A DNA stretch of 64,000 bases from Marinirhabdus sp050859505 (lineage in GTDB: Bacteria; Bacteroidota; Bacteroidia; Flavobacteriales; Flavobacteriaceae). The stretch is from the NCBI RefSeq assembly GCF_050859505.1, contig NZ_CP193934.1, positions 3,286,001 through 3,350,000 of the forward strand, read 5' to 3'. Both the position numbers and the translations under genes were made by a program. This document shows, piece by piece, positions 16,094-25,486 of this stretch. How positions within the stretch are numbered: the stretch's first letter is position 1; every line of letters begins with the position of its first letter. The notes under the pieces are model-generated. The model was given only the letters and a program-made list of their open reading frames with translations, had not been told where the DNA came from and searched no databases.

Positions 16094-17284
16094 CTATGCT
16101 AAAACAGCCTGTACTTTATCTGCTGCTTCCTGGAACTCAATCGCACTCTGTACGTCCAATCCACTGTTATCAATCAATTCTTTTGCTATGTCAGCATTGG
16201 TTCCTTGTAAACGTACAATAATAGGCACGTTGATGGTTCCCATATTCTTATACGCATCAACAATACCTTGCGCCACACGGTCACAACGTACAATACCTCC
16301 AAAAATGTTTACCAGAATTGCTTTCACGTTAGGATCTTTCAAAATTAATTTGAAAGCTATCTCTACACGCTCTGCATCTGCAGTACCACCTACGTCCAAG
16401 AAGTTCGCTGGCTCACCACCGGCTTGCTTGATTAAATCCATAGTTGCCATGGCCAATCCTGCTCCGTTCACCATACACCCAACATTTCCATCAAGGTCTA
16501 CATAGCTTAATCCTGCTTCTTTTGCTTCTACTTCGGTTGCGTTTTCTTCTCTAATGTCACGCATTGCTGCGTAGTCTTTTCTGCGAAATAATGCATTATC
16601 GTCTATACTTACCTTAGCATCTACAGCGATAATTTTATCGTCACTCGTTTTTAACACAGGGTTAATTTCAAACAAAGAAGAATCACTGTTTTCGTATGCT
16701 TTGTACAAAGACGTTACAAACTTAGTCATTTGCTTAAACGCTTGTCCGCTCAATCCTAAATTGAAAGCTACGCGTCGTGCCTGAAAAGGCATTAATCCAA
16801 CAGCTGGATCTATTTCTTCATGAAAAATTAAATGTGGTGTTTCTTCGGCAACCGTTTCAATATCCATTCCACCTTCGGTAGAATACATAATCATATTTTT
16901 TCCGGTACCACGGTTTAACAGGACACTCATATAGTATTCTTCCGGCTCACTATCGCCAGGGTAATATACATCTTCAGTGACAAGTACCTGGTGTACTTTT
17001 TTACCTTCGGCACTTGTTTGTGGCGTTATTAGGTTCATTCCTAAAATTTGTCCAGCGATATCTTTTACTTCTTGAATATTTTTAGCCAGTTTTACACCAC
17101 CACCTTTACCACGACCACCTGCGTGTATTTGTGCTTTTATTACGTGCCAGCCGGTTCCGGTTTGTTCTGTTAGTTTTTTAGCAGCTTCAACAGCCTCTTC
17201 AGGCGTAGTGGCTACGATTCCTCTTTGGATCTCAACACCAAAACTGTTCAATATTTCTTTTCCTTGATATTCGTGTAAATTCAT
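16094..17284 (-). CDS. sucC: Succinate-CoA ligase (ADP/GDP-forming) subunit beta
   Basis: Beta subunit of succinyl-CoA synthetase in the TCA cycle, which couples succinyl-CoA cleavage to nucleotide triphosphate synthesis. The 396-residue protein has the ATP-grasp start MNLHEYQGKEIL, the AGGRGKGGGVKLAKN loop (about residues 51-65), the metal and phosphate region FEINPVLKTSDDKIIAVDAKV, and the CoA-ligase domain with GLAMATMDLIKQAGGEPANFLDVGG and VNIFGGIVRCD. The alpha-subunit gene sucD is not in the window, so the subunits are encoded separately here. It is monocistronic, with its own promoter and terminator. Confidence 0.97.
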   Translation of the reverse strand: MNLHEYQGKEILNSFGVEIQRGIVATTPEEAVEAAKKLTEQTGTGWHVIKAQIHAGGRGKGGGVKLAKNIQEVKDIAGQILGMNLITPQTSAEGKKVHQVLVTEDVYYPGDSEPEEYYMSVLLNRGTGKNMIMYSTEGGMDIETVAEETPHLIFHEEIDPAVGLMPFQARRVAFNLGLSGQAFKQMTKFVTSLYKAYENSDSSLFEINPVLKTSDDKIIAVDAKVSIDDNALFRRKDYAAMRDIREENATEVEAKEAGLSYVDLDGNVGCMVNGAGLAMATMDLIKQAGGEPANFLDVGGTADAERVEIAFKLILKDPNVKAILVNIFGGIVRCDRVAQGIVDAYKNMGTINVPIIVRLQGTNADIAKELIDNSGLDVQSAIEFQEAADKVQAVLA

Positions 17285-17313
17285 AATAGGATGTTTCTGT
17301 TTTTTAAGCGGGA

Positions 17314-17321
17314 CAAAAGTA
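17314..17321 (-). promoter_or_regulatory. -7 element (TACTTTTG) for sucC
   Basis: Exact TAnnTTTG match on the minus strand, 29 nt upstream of the sucC ATG. Confidence 0.55.
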
Positions 17322-17390
17322 CAAATTGTCTCGCGGTTTTCAAGTTCATTTCATTTAAAAACTAAAAGATATGTTGGATTGGAATGCTTA

Positions 17391-17543
17391 TTAATTAATT
17401 CACTATTTAACCATTTAACTAATATAATTAAGTGTCCACCTCACACCCTAGCCCTAAAGGGGCCAACACACAGTTTGAAAAAATTTATAATAAAGTCAGG
17501 GATTATTTAACCATTAACTATTTCACCAGTTAACCAATTCACT
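17391..17543. repeat. TTAAC-rich intergenic repeat tract flanking a CCCTAGCCC hairpin
   Basis: Two AT-rich tracts (17391-17421 and 17502-17543) are built of reiterated TTTAACCATT / TTAACTA / TTCACTA words, and between them lies CCCTAGCCCTAAAGGGG (17446-17462). The same kinds of words recur at 45969-46080, and the GC-rich core recurs at 39151-39170. It looks like accumulated intergenic repeats, not coding sequence. Confidence 0.5.
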
Positions 17544-19005
17544 AATCCTCCTTCTTCGGAATTTCCTTCAGAATTTCTTTTACAAAATCCCAGAATTTTT
17601 GAGTAGATGAAATACTTGCGCGTTCGTCTGGTGAGTGCGCTCCTTTAATAGTAGGCCCAAAAGAAATCATATCCATCTGCGGATAGTTTTGCCCTAAAAT
17701 CCCACATTCCAGACCAGCATGACAAGCAGCTACGTGTGCTTTTTCGCCGTGTAGTTTTTCATACAAACCATCCAGTACTTTTAAAATTGGGCTATCCATA
17801 TTAGGTGCCCATCCTGGATATTCTCCTGAAAATGTAACATCAAATTTGCCTAATGTAAAAACAGATTCTAAAGTGTTTGCTAAATCCAGTTTAGACGAAT
17901 TAACCGAAGAACGCGTTAGACATTCTACTTTAATACTTCCATCTTTTATTGAAATTTTCGCAATATTATTAGAAGTTTCTACCAGATCTTCAATCGCTGG
18001 ACTCATTCTATACACTCCATTAGGAGCGGCATAAATAGATTGAATAAATAGTGTTTGATCTGTTTTCACCATCACCCTATTAGCAGGAGTTGATGATTTT
18101 TCAAATACAATTTCCAGGTTTTTTTCCAATAGACTGTATTCCTCTTTGATGGCGGCAGCGATTCTTTCAAATTCTGATTGAAATGCATTATAGTTTAAGT
18201 TTTCGATTACAATCGTAGCCACACTTTCACGCGGAATTGCATTCCGCAAACTGCCTCCTTTTAATTCTGCAATATGCAATACATCTTCGCAGGCGTACAG
18301 CACGCGATTCATCATGGTATTGGCATTCCCTAATCCTTTAATAATATCCATCCCGCTATGGCCGCCTTGCAGTCCCCTTACAGTTAGCATATAGGTAGTA
18401 GACTCTTCTGGTGCCTCTTCGTGTTTATAATGTTTTGTAGCAGTTACATCTACGCCACCCGCACAACCAACACCTATTTCATCATCTTCTTCCGTGTCAA
18501 GATTTAATAAGATATCTCCTTTTAAAATTCCACCTTTTAATCCCATTGCCCCTGTCATTCCTGTTTCTTCATCTATCGTAAACAGTGCTTCCAAAGCAGG
18601 ATGCGGAATATCTGTACTTTCCAAAATTGCCATAATAGTCGCTACGCCCAAACCATTATCTGCGCCCAATGTAGTTCCTTTAGCACGCACCCAATCTCCG
18701 TCTACGTGCATTTCAATTCCCTGTGTATCAAAATCGAAATCGGTATTGTTATTTTTTTGGTGTACCATATCCAGATGGCTTTGCATTACAATAGGGGTTC
18801 TATCTTCCATCCCTTTTGTAGCAGGCTTCCTAATAATTACGTTTCCTACCGCATCTTCAATCGTTTCAAAACCTAAATTTTCTCCGAAGTCTTTCATAAA
18901 AGTAATGACGCGTTCTTCTTTTTTGGAAGGTCGCGGCACGGCGTTTAAATCGGCAAATTTATTCCAAACAGCTTTTGGCTCTAGATTTCTTATGGCTTCG
19001 TTCAT
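17542..19005 (-). CDS. pepD: Aminoacyl-histidine dipeptidase (cytosol non-specific dipeptidase)
   Basis: An M20-family dizinc dipeptidase that cleaves Xaa-His and other dipeptides in the cytoplasm. The 487-residue length fits PepD. Metal-site motifs are visible: VMQSHLDMVHQ (H and D), LGADNGLG (bridging Asp), IDEETGMTG (catalytic Glu and metal Glu), LNLDTEEDDEI, and the late CHAGLECGIL with SFGPTIKGAHSPDE. The frame extends 11 codons upstream, but MNEAIRNLEPK is the usual N-terminus, so the ATG at 19003-19005 is preferred. Confidence 0.94.
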   Translation of the reverse strand: MNEAIRNLEPKAVWNKFADLNAVPRPSKKEERVITFMKDFGENLGFETIEDAVGNVIIRKPATKGMEDRTPIVMQSHLDMVHQKNNNTDFDFDTQGIEMHVDGDWVRAKGTTLGADNGLGVATIMAILESTDIPHPALEALFTIDEETGMTGAMGLKGGILKGDILLNLDTEEDDEIGVGCAGGVDVTATKHYKHEEAPEESTTYMLTVRGLQGGHSGMDIIKGLGNANTMMNRVLYACEDVLHIAELKGGSLRNAIPRESVATIVIENLNYNAFQSEFERIAAAIKEEYSLLEKNLEIVFEKSSTPANRVMVKTDQTLFIQSIYAAPNGVYRMSPAIEDLVETSNNIAKISIKDGSIKVECLTRSSVNSSKLDLANTLESVFTLGKFDVTFSGEYPGWAPNMDSPILKVLDGLYEKLHGEKAHVAACHAGLECGILGQNYPQMDMISFGPTIKGAHSPDERASISSTQKFWDFVKEILKEIPKKED

Positions 19006-19035
19006 TGTATTGTTTTTAAATAGAAGATTAGCTAA

Positions 19036-19043
19036 CAAAGTTA
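19036..19043 (-). promoter_or_regulatory. -7 element (TAACTTTG) for pepD
   Basis: Exact TAnnTTTG match on the minus strand, 30 nt upstream of the preferred pepD start; its position supports rejecting the longer N-terminus. Confidence 0.5.
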
Positions 19044-19162
19044 CAAGGTTTTACTATTTTTAAAGTCGAATAGATGGCTATGTTATTCAAAAAATGCGTT
19101 AAAACTTTCCTAATGAAGTTTTTGCTTCAGAAGTAAATAAAATCTTTCTTAAAAAATATTCC

Positions 19163-20254
19163 TTGAGCAAAATTTCTGAATTTTTAAAAGACAACACAAC
19201 TAAAGTCATCCTGGCGCTATTGCTCCCTATTCAGTTTTACGGTTTAAAACTCCTACGCAATTTCCCTGAGTTTATTGAACAGTATTACAGTCAAGGATTA
19301 TTTCCGGTATTGTCAAAAATCAATCGCTTTTTATTTGGATGGATCCCTTTTTCAATCGGAGATTTTTTTTATGTCCTCATTGGTATAATAGCCATACGAT
19401 GGTTGTATAAAAATTTAAAACGATTACGCTTTGAACCCCTAAAATTCTTTATAGATATTGCCGCTACGCTTTCTATTGTATATTTCGTGTTTAATCTGCT
19501 GTGGGGGTTTAATTATTATAGAATGCCCCTTAATACAACCCTTGGGTTAAAAAAAGACTACACCACAGCGCAACTCATTGCTACCACAAAAAGACTCATC
19601 CTAAAGTCTAATGCACTACATAGAGAATTAGGCTATGCAGACAGTATAAAAATAGACCTCCCCTATTCTCAAAAAGAAATTTTTGCAATGAGCGACAACG
19701 GCTATAAAAACCTGGAAACCGAATTCCCGCAACTCGCCTACCATCCCAAAAGTATCAAAAAAAGCGGCTGGAGCTTGGGGTTAACCTATATGGGGTATAG
19801 TGGATATTACAATCCATTTTCGGGGGAAGCTCAGGTTAATAACTTAATAAAAACCTATAAATTTCCCGTGGTAAGTTGCCACGAACAAGCCCACCAAATA
19901 GGCTACGCTGCCGAAAATGAAGCCAATTTTATTGCCACCATGGCAACCTTAAATAACGACAATACCTATATAAAATATTCGGGGTATATTTTCGCTTTAC
20001 GGTACTGTGTAAATGAGCTTGCCCGACGTGATATGGCGCTTTATGAGGAATTACTCCCCTCCATCAACTTTGGGATTTTGGAAAGTTACCGCGAAATGCG
20101 TGAGTTTTGGGGTGAGTATCAAAATCCATTCGAAACGTTTTCTAAAGCGTTTTGGGATCAGTTTTTAAAAGCCAACAACCAATCGGAAGGTATTATGAGC
20201 TACAGTTATATGGTAGCGCTGGTCGTAAATTATTTTGAGGACAAACCTTTTTGA
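19163..20254 (+). CDS. DUF3810 family membrane metallopeptidase-like protein
   Basis: A 363-residue membrane protein of the Bacteroidota family DUF3810. Hydrophobic segments are at about residues 12-30, 55-80 and 95-118, followed by a soluble domain carrying HEQAH (H240-H244) and a nearby NEANF, a zincin-like arrangement. The conserved GWSLGLTYMGYSGYYNPFSGEAQVN precedes it. Function is unknown; a peptidase role is inference from HExxH. No ATG is available near the N-terminus, so TTG at 19163 is the best start. Confidence 0.83.
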   Translation: MSKISEFLKDNTTKVILALLLPIQFYGLKLLRNFPEFIEQYYSQGLFPVLSKINRFLFGWIPFSIGDFFYVLIGIIAIRWLYKNLKRLRFEPLKFFIDIAATLSIVYFVFNLLWGFNYYRMPLNTTLGLKKDYTTAQLIATTKRLILKSNALHRELGYADSIKIDLPYSQKEIFAMSDNGYKNLETEFPQLAYHPKSIKKSGWSLGLTYMGYSGYYNPFSGEAQVNNLIKTYKFPVVSCHEQAHQIGYAAENEANFIATMATLNNDNTYIKYSGYIFALRYCVNELARRDMALYEELLPSINFGILESYREMREFWGEYQNPFETFSKAFWDQFLKANNQSEGIMSYSYMVALVVNYFEDKPF

Positions 20255-20272
20255 GGGACAAAGTGCCAATTG

Positions 20273-20300
20273 TTGAATTTTGAATTTTGAATTTTGAATT
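20273..20300. repeat. Four tandem copies of heptamer TTGAATT
   Basis: Four exact, contiguous copies of TTGAATT directly after the DUF3810 stop codon. Confidence 0.85.
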
Positions 20301-20509
20301 TTAAAGGTACTCTGCAACGCTTTTAAAATACGGGTACGTAGTGCCGTTTTAATTTCCCAAACATTTACCACCAACTACGAGCGGAGCGACCTACCCCCTA
20401 CCACCTATCTTCTTTTTTTCTTAAAGACTTGTTAAACCAATCTTAATATTTTTAAAAAACCAAGGAAGGATAGTATCTTCACAACACGATAATTTCAATC
20501 AAAAAAACA

Positions 20510-23470
20510 ATGAAAAAACAACTCCTCTGGATGCTGTGCTTATTCAGTATTTCCATCATGTCTGCTCAAGTTTATTTCCCAGAAAATGAAGGCCTTAAAG
20601 AGCAAAACACCAATTATACCGCATTTACCAATGCTACCTTATATATAACCCCTACAAAAGTGGTTAAAAATGGTACGCTGCTTATTCAGGATGGTAAGGT
20701 AATCGCTTCGGGTAAATCGGTTACGATTCCTAAGAACGCTATCACTATCGATTTGCAAGGCAAACATGTGTATCCTTCTTTTATTGATCCTTATACCGAT
20801 TTCGGCGTAGAAAAACCGAAACGTGGTTCAGGTGGACGCCGGTCACCAGAATACAAAGCCTCCCGAGATGGTTTTTATTGGAACGACCATATTAAGCCAG
20901 AAAGTGAAGCGATTTCAAAATTTGAATACGATAAAAAGAAAGCGGACGAATTTAGAAAAGCCGGATTTGGTGTTTTAAATACACACATTATGGACGGTAT
21001 TGCCCGTGGAACTGGAGTTTTAGTAGCTTTAAATGATGAGGAAGGTGCTGGCACTAGAATTATTAATGATAAAAGCGGACAGTTTTTCAGTTTTGAAAAA
21101 AGTGTGGAGAGTCGACAATCATACCCAACCTCTTTAATGGGTGCGATGGCTTTGCTTCGCCAGATGTATAGCGATGCCGCTTGGTATGCTAACGGAGCAA
21201 GTAAAACAAAAGACCGCTCTCTGGAAGCTTTAAACGCCAATAAACCTATGGTTTCCTTTTTTGAAGCAGGGAGTAAAGATAACGACATTAGAGCCGATAA
21301 AATTGGTGATGCTTTCAACGTAAATTACGTGATTGTAGGTGGTGGAGATGAATATGAAATGTTAGACGACATAAAAGCCAGCAACGCCAGATATATTATT
21401 CCAATAAATTTTCCAGATGCGTATGATGTAACGAACCCGTATGCTGAAAAATATATAAGCCTTGCCGATATGCGCGATTGGAACCAAGCTCCTATGAACC
21501 CAAAATGGTTATCAGATAATAATGTACAATTTTCACTTACTACCTTTGAGCTGGAAAAACCTTCAGAATTTAGCGGAAAGTTGCTAAAAGCTTTAAAATA
21601 TGGCTATGATGAAACAAAAGCACTGGAGGCGTTAACTACTGTTCCTGCTTCTTTTCTAAATGCTTCAGATAAAATTGGAAGTTTAGAAGAAGGTCGCTAC
21701 GCAAATTTCCTTATCACCTCAGGACCTATTTTTGATAAAGAAACTACGCTGTATGAAAACTGGGTTCAAGGCCAGAAAAATATTATCAATACAAAAGACC
21801 AGCAGGACATTCGCGGGAATTATAAAATTTCAGCAGGTGGGAAAACATACGATGTAAAGTTAACAGGAGATATTACAAAATTGAATTCGGAGGTTACCGT
21901 AGGCGACACGAAATATCCTTCAAAAGTTGACTATAGCGAAAACTGGGTAAGCCTAAGTTTTACAGATGAAAAAACCAACGAAGTTTTCAGAACAACAGGA
22001 ATTATTCCGAAGGGAGACCAAAATTTCTCTGGAAAGTTATTGCTTCCGTCAGGTGCCGAAACTGAATATACCGCAACACGCCAGGCAGATTCTAAAGAAG
22101 ATAAAAAGGACAAAGACGCAGACGATGCTAAGAAAATAGAAACAGTCCCTCTCACCTTCCCTAACGTAGGATATGGTTTCGCAACGAAGCCGAAGCAACA
22201 AAATATGTTGTTTAAAAACGCCACTGTCTGGACAAGTGAGGACGCTGGAGTTTTACAAAACACCGATGTTTTAGTAAAAAACGGAAAAATAGCTTCCGTA
22301 GGCAAAAACCTAAGCGCTGGAGGTGCCACAGTAATTGATGCCACAGGAAAGCACCTTACCGCTGGAGTGATAGACGAACATTCGCATATTGCTGCACTAT
22401 CCATTAACGAAGCGGGTCACAATTCTTCAGCAGAAGTTACGATTGAAGATGTGGTAGACCCGGAAGACATCAATATTTACCGCAACCTAGCGGGTGGCGT
22501 TACATCAATTCAAATTTTACACGGAAGTGCAAATCCAATTGGTGGACGTTCGGCCATTATTAAACTGAAATGGGGAGAAAATGCCGATAAACTCATTTAC
22601 GATAATAGTCCGAAGTTTATCAAATTCGCTTTAGGAGAAAATGTAAAACAAAGTAATTGGGAAAGCTACGGCCGTTTTCCGCAAACGCGTATGGGTGTAG
22701 AGCAAATGTATGTGAACTACTTTAACCGTGCGAAAGAATACGATGCCAAGAAAAAAGGTGGGCAGCCGTTTCGTTACGACGAAGAAATGGAAGTGCTTGC
22801 TGAAATTTTAAATGGTGAACGTTTTATTAGTTGCCACAGTTACGTACAAAGTGAAATAAACATGTTGATGAAAGTTGCAGATCGCTTCGATTTTAAAATA
22901 AACACGTTTACACACATTTTAGAAGGCTATAAAGTAGCAGATAAGATGAAAGAACACGGCGTAGGTGCTTCCACCTTTAGCGATTGGTGGGCTTATAAAT
23001 TTGAAGTAAACGACGCTATTCCTTACAATGCCGCCATTATGGCGAGTGAAGGCTTGGTAGTTGCTATAAATAGTGACGACGGCGAAATGTCCAGAAGATT
23101 AAATCAGGAAGCTGCAAAAAGTGTTAAATACGGTGGCATGACCGAAGAAGAAGCATGGAAAATGGTCACTATCAATCCAGCAAAATTATTGCACCTTGAT
23201 GAGCGAACCGGAAGTATAAAAGAAGGAAAAGATGCCGATTTGGTGTTATGGACAGACCATCCGCTTTCTGTATATGCAAGAGCTGAAAAAACTATTATTG
23301 AAGGAGTAACGTATTTCGATTTGGAAAAAGACAAGCAAATGCGCGACAACGTTACCTCTGAACGTAATAAACTAGTAAAAATGATGCTGGATGAGAAGAA
23401 TGGCGGCGGTAAAACCAAAGAGCCAAAAGGAAAAGACAAGCGTCATTTTGAATGTGAAACCATTAACTAA
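20510..23470 (+). CDS. Secreted tandem amidohydrolase (one intact, one degenerate domain)
   Basis: A 986-residue exported protein: signal peptide ending IMSAQ (about 1-20), then two amidohydrolase-superfamily units. The C-terminal unit (about 565-986) keeps the metal ligands: H624-x-H626 in VIDEHSHIAA, His in CHSY, His in THILEGY and Asp in NSDDGE. The N-terminal unit (about 25-500) has the same fold signatures (LQGKHVYPSFIDPY, DKIGSLEEGRYANFLI) but the HxH position reads PYT, so it is probably non-catalytic. The family is related to imidazolonepropionase-like hydrolases; the substrate is unknown. The next gene encodes a second member, probably in the same operon. Confidence 0.87.
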   Translation: MKKQLLWMLCLFSISIMSAQVYFPENEGLKEQNTNYTAFTNATLYITPTKVVKNGTLLIQDGKVIASGKSVTIPKNAITIDLQGKHVYPSFIDPYTDFGVEKPKRGSGGRRSPEYKASRDGFYWNDHIKPESEAISKFEYDKKKADEFRKAGFGVLNTHIMDGIARGTGVLVALNDEEGAGTRIINDKSGQFFSFEKSVESRQSYPTSLMGAMALLRQMYSDAAWYANGASKTKDRSLEALNANKPMVSFFEAGSKDNDIRADKIGDAFNVNYVIVGGGDEYEMLDDIKASNARYIIPINFPDAYDVTNPYAEKYISLADMRDWNQAPMNPKWLSDNNVQFSLTTFELEKPSEFSGKLLKALKYGYDETKALEALTTVPASFLNASDKIGSLEEGRYANFLITSGPIFDKETTLYENWVQGQKNIINTKDQQDIRGNYKISAGGKTYDVKLTGDITKLNSEVTVGDTKYPSKVDYSENWVSLSFTDEKTNEVFRTTGIIPKGDQNFSGKLLLPSGAETEYTATRQADSKEDKKDKDADDAKKIETVPLTFPNVGYGFATKPKQQNMLFKNATVWTSEDAGVLQNTDVLVKNGKIASVGKNLSAGGATVIDATGKHLTAGVIDEHSHIAALSINEAGHNSSAEVTIEDVVDPEDINIYRNLAGGVTSIQILHGSANPIGGRSAIIKLKWGENADKLIYDNSPKFIKFALGENVKQSNWESYGRFPQTRMGVEQMYVNYFNRAKEYDAKKKGGQPFRYDEEMEVLAEILNGERFISCHSYVQSEINMLMKVADRFDFKINTFTHILEGYKVADKMKEHGVGASTFSDWWAYKFEVNDAIPYNAAIMASEGLVVAINSDDGEMSRRLNQEAAKSVKYGGMTEEEAWKMVTINPAKLLHLDERTGSIKEGKDADLVLWTDHPLSVYARAEKTIIEGVTYFDLEKDKQMRDNVTSERNKLVKMMLDEKNGGGKTKEPKGKDKRHFECETIN

Positions 23471-23490
23471 CACTTCGACTCCACTCAGTG
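23467..23490. repeat. Dispersed TTCGACTCC-type intergenic repeat
   Basis: CTTCGACTCCACTCAGTGACC lies just after the tandem amidohydrolase stop. The TTCGACT core recurs in hairpins at 24861-24919 and 32930-32983. Confidence 0.5.
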
Positions 23491-23553
23491 ACCGCAGAAA
23501 ATTTCGTTTTGACATAACTGGAAGGGTTTATCATAATTATTAAAGACTTTACA

Positions 23554-24849
23554 ATGAAAAAATATATAAGCATACTCACACTACTGGTTCTGGGAAGCAC
23601 CATGTTTGCCCAACAAACACCAGCACCCAAACAAACCGAAGCCATAACTATTTCAGGAGCAACTGCTCATATTGGTGATGGTACTGTGATTGAAAACAGC
23701 ATCCTCGTTTTTGAAAATGGAAAAATTACTGCCCTTGGCACTTCCACAACACCCACAAAAGGGAAAGTGATTAACGCACAGGGAAAACACGTATATCCCG
23801 GGCTTATTGCTCCTACAAAATCTCTGGGGTTGGTAGAAGTTAACGCGGTACGTGCCAGTGACGATCAAGATGAACTAGGTGAGTTTATCCCCAATGTACG
23901 CAGTTTAATTGCCTACAATGCCGAAAGTAAAGTGGTAGAAAGCATGCGCCCTAACGGTGTATTGCTAGGGCAAATCGCCCCACAAGGAGGTGGCATAAGT
24001 GGTACTTCCTCTATTGTACAGTTTGATGCCTGGAACTGGGAAGATGCAGCGATAAAAGTAGATGACGGCATCCATATGAACTGGCCCAACAGCTTTCGAA
24101 GAGGAAGATGGTGGCTTGGTGAAGAACGTGGCTACAAGCCCAATAAGGAATACGCAAAGCAAATCCAGGAAGGTGTAGATTTTATGTTGAATGCCAAAGC
24201 CTACGGAACTGGAACAGGCAAAGCAAACGAACAACCTAATGAAGCTTATACAGCAATGCAAGGCTTGTTTGACGGAAGTAAAAAATTATACATCTACGCA
24301 GATGGTGAAAAAGAAATAATAGATGCTGTAACTACAGCCAAAGAAAATGGCGTGCAAGATGTAGTAATAGTAGGGGGTTATGAAGCACACAAAATTATTC
24401 CGTTTCTGAAAAAGAATAACATTCCTGTTCTTGTACAACAACCTCACGCCCTACCTTCTCGTGAAGATGATGACTACGATATGCCATACAAATTACCAAA
24501 ATTACTGACCGATGGCGGATTGCTAGTTGGAATTCAAAATGCAAATATGAGTAACTTCCAAACCCGTAACCTACCCTTTTATGCGGGCCATGTAGCTGGA
24601 CAAGGCTTAGACAAAGAAATAGCATTACAGCTAATTACGGGTAATTCTGCTAAAATTTTAGGAATTGACGATAGCTATGGAACACTTGCTGTTGGCAAAA
24701 GCGCAACGCTTTTTGTAAGCGAAGGTGATGCATTAGATATGCGTACCAATATTTTAACCAATGCTTTTATTGATGGCCGCGAAATTTCTTTGGAAACACA
24801 CCAGACGGAATTGTGGAAAAGGTACATGAAAAAGTATGCTAGGGAATAA
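23554..24849 (+). CDS. Secreted amidohydrolase-like protein lacking HxH ligands
   Basis: A 431-residue exported protein with a signal peptide ending TMFAQ (about 1-19). It resembles the N-terminal half of the preceding protein: GKVINAQGKHVYPGLIAPT, then a beta/alpha-barrel region and a C-terminal ILGIDDSYGTLAVGKSATLFV composite-domain return. The amidohydrolase HxH motif is replaced by APT and other His ligands are not evident, so it is probably not an active metallohydrolase by itself. Adjacency suggests a complex with its neighbour, which is inference. Confidence 0.82.
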   Translation: MKKYISILTLLVLGSTMFAQQTPAPKQTEAITISGATAHIGDGTVIENSILVFENGKITALGTSTTPTKGKVINAQGKHVYPGLIAPTKSLGLVEVNAVRASDDQDELGEFIPNVRSLIAYNAESKVVESMRPNGVLLGQIAPQGGGISGTSSIVQFDAWNWEDAAIKVDDGIHMNWPNSFRRGRWWLGEERGYKPNKEYAKQIQEGVDFMLNAKAYGTGTGKANEQPNEAYTAMQGLFDGSKKLYIYADGEKEIIDAVTTAKENGVQDVVIVGGYEAHKIIPFLKKNNIPVLVQQPHALPSREDDDYDMPYKLPKLLTDGGLLVGIQNANMSNFQTRNLPFYAGHVAGQGLDKEIALQLITGNSAKILGIDDSYGTLAVGKSATLFVSEGDALDMRTNILTNAFIDGREISLETHQTELWKRYMKKYARE

Positions 24850-24860
24850 ATTATCTATAC

Positions 24861-24919
24861 GAGTACAGTCGAAAACCTTTTAGAACCTGAGAAAGTCAAA
24901 TTAGGTTTCGACTGCACTC
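24861..24919. repeat. Imperfect inverted repeat containing TTCGACT core
   Basis: GAGTACAGTCGAAAACCT (24861-24878) pairs with AGGTTTCGACTGCACTC (24903-24919) apart from one bulge and one mismatch. It lies in the gap after the amidohydrolase pair, with no T-tract. Confidence 0.6.
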
Positions 24920-25009
24920 AACCAGACATCGATAATCAGGTCACCCTAACGCTAAACTCTTTTAAACACTTCAACCATAAACTACAAATAACCAACGAAA
25001 AACTCCCCA

Positions 25010-25486
25010 ATGAAACCCGCCACCGCAGTACAAATCCGTAAGGAGATAAAATTTCGTTCCAAGGAAGAATTGGAAGCGTTATGTCTTCGGTTGGCGCGTT
25101 TTAAGAAGGAAAATAAGGAACTTCTTACCTATTTACTATTTGAGGCGGACCACGAAGATAGTTATGTTGCCGAGGTGAAAGATTTTATCACGCAGCAATT
25201 TGAAGAAACACCTGCAACTAATTTTTATAGGGTAAAAAAGCGTATCCGGAAGATTCTTCGGGAGACGAAGAAGTTTATTCGGTATTCTTCGGTGAAAGAG
25301 ACGGAAGTGGCATTGTTGCTTCATTTTTGTGAAAAGATGATCAATTATAGCAGTAGTATAAAACGGAGTAAAACTATGATGCAAGTGTACGAGCGACAAC
25401 TTGCCATGATTGAAAAGAAAATTGGGGAATTGCACGAGGATTTGCAGATGGATTATATTACCGAATTAAACGAGTTGCCGCGATGA
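25010..25486 (+). CDS. Conserved-looking protein of unknown function (158 aa)
   Basis: I do not recognise this family. The 158-residue protein is highly charged and predicted almost entirely helical, with many Lys/Glu/Arg residues and no signal peptide or membrane segment, so it is cytoplasmic. Its stop codon overlaps the start of the next gene (ATGA), and that gene overlaps the following one in the same way, so the three form a tightly coupled operon. The coding appearance and coupling make it a real gene; its role is unknown. Confidence 0.8.
   Translation: MKPATAVQIRKEIKFRSKEELEALCLRLARFKKENKELLTYLLFEADHEDSYVAEVKDFITQQFEETPATNFYRVKKRIRKILRETKKFIRYSSVKETEVALLLHFCEKMINYSSSIKRSKTMMQVYERQLAMIEKKIGELHEDLQMDYITELNELPR

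Noticed and set aside
20273..20300. CRISPR-like repeat array
   Set aside because: The heptamers here and at 38451-38561 are contiguous with no spacers, and no cas genes are present.
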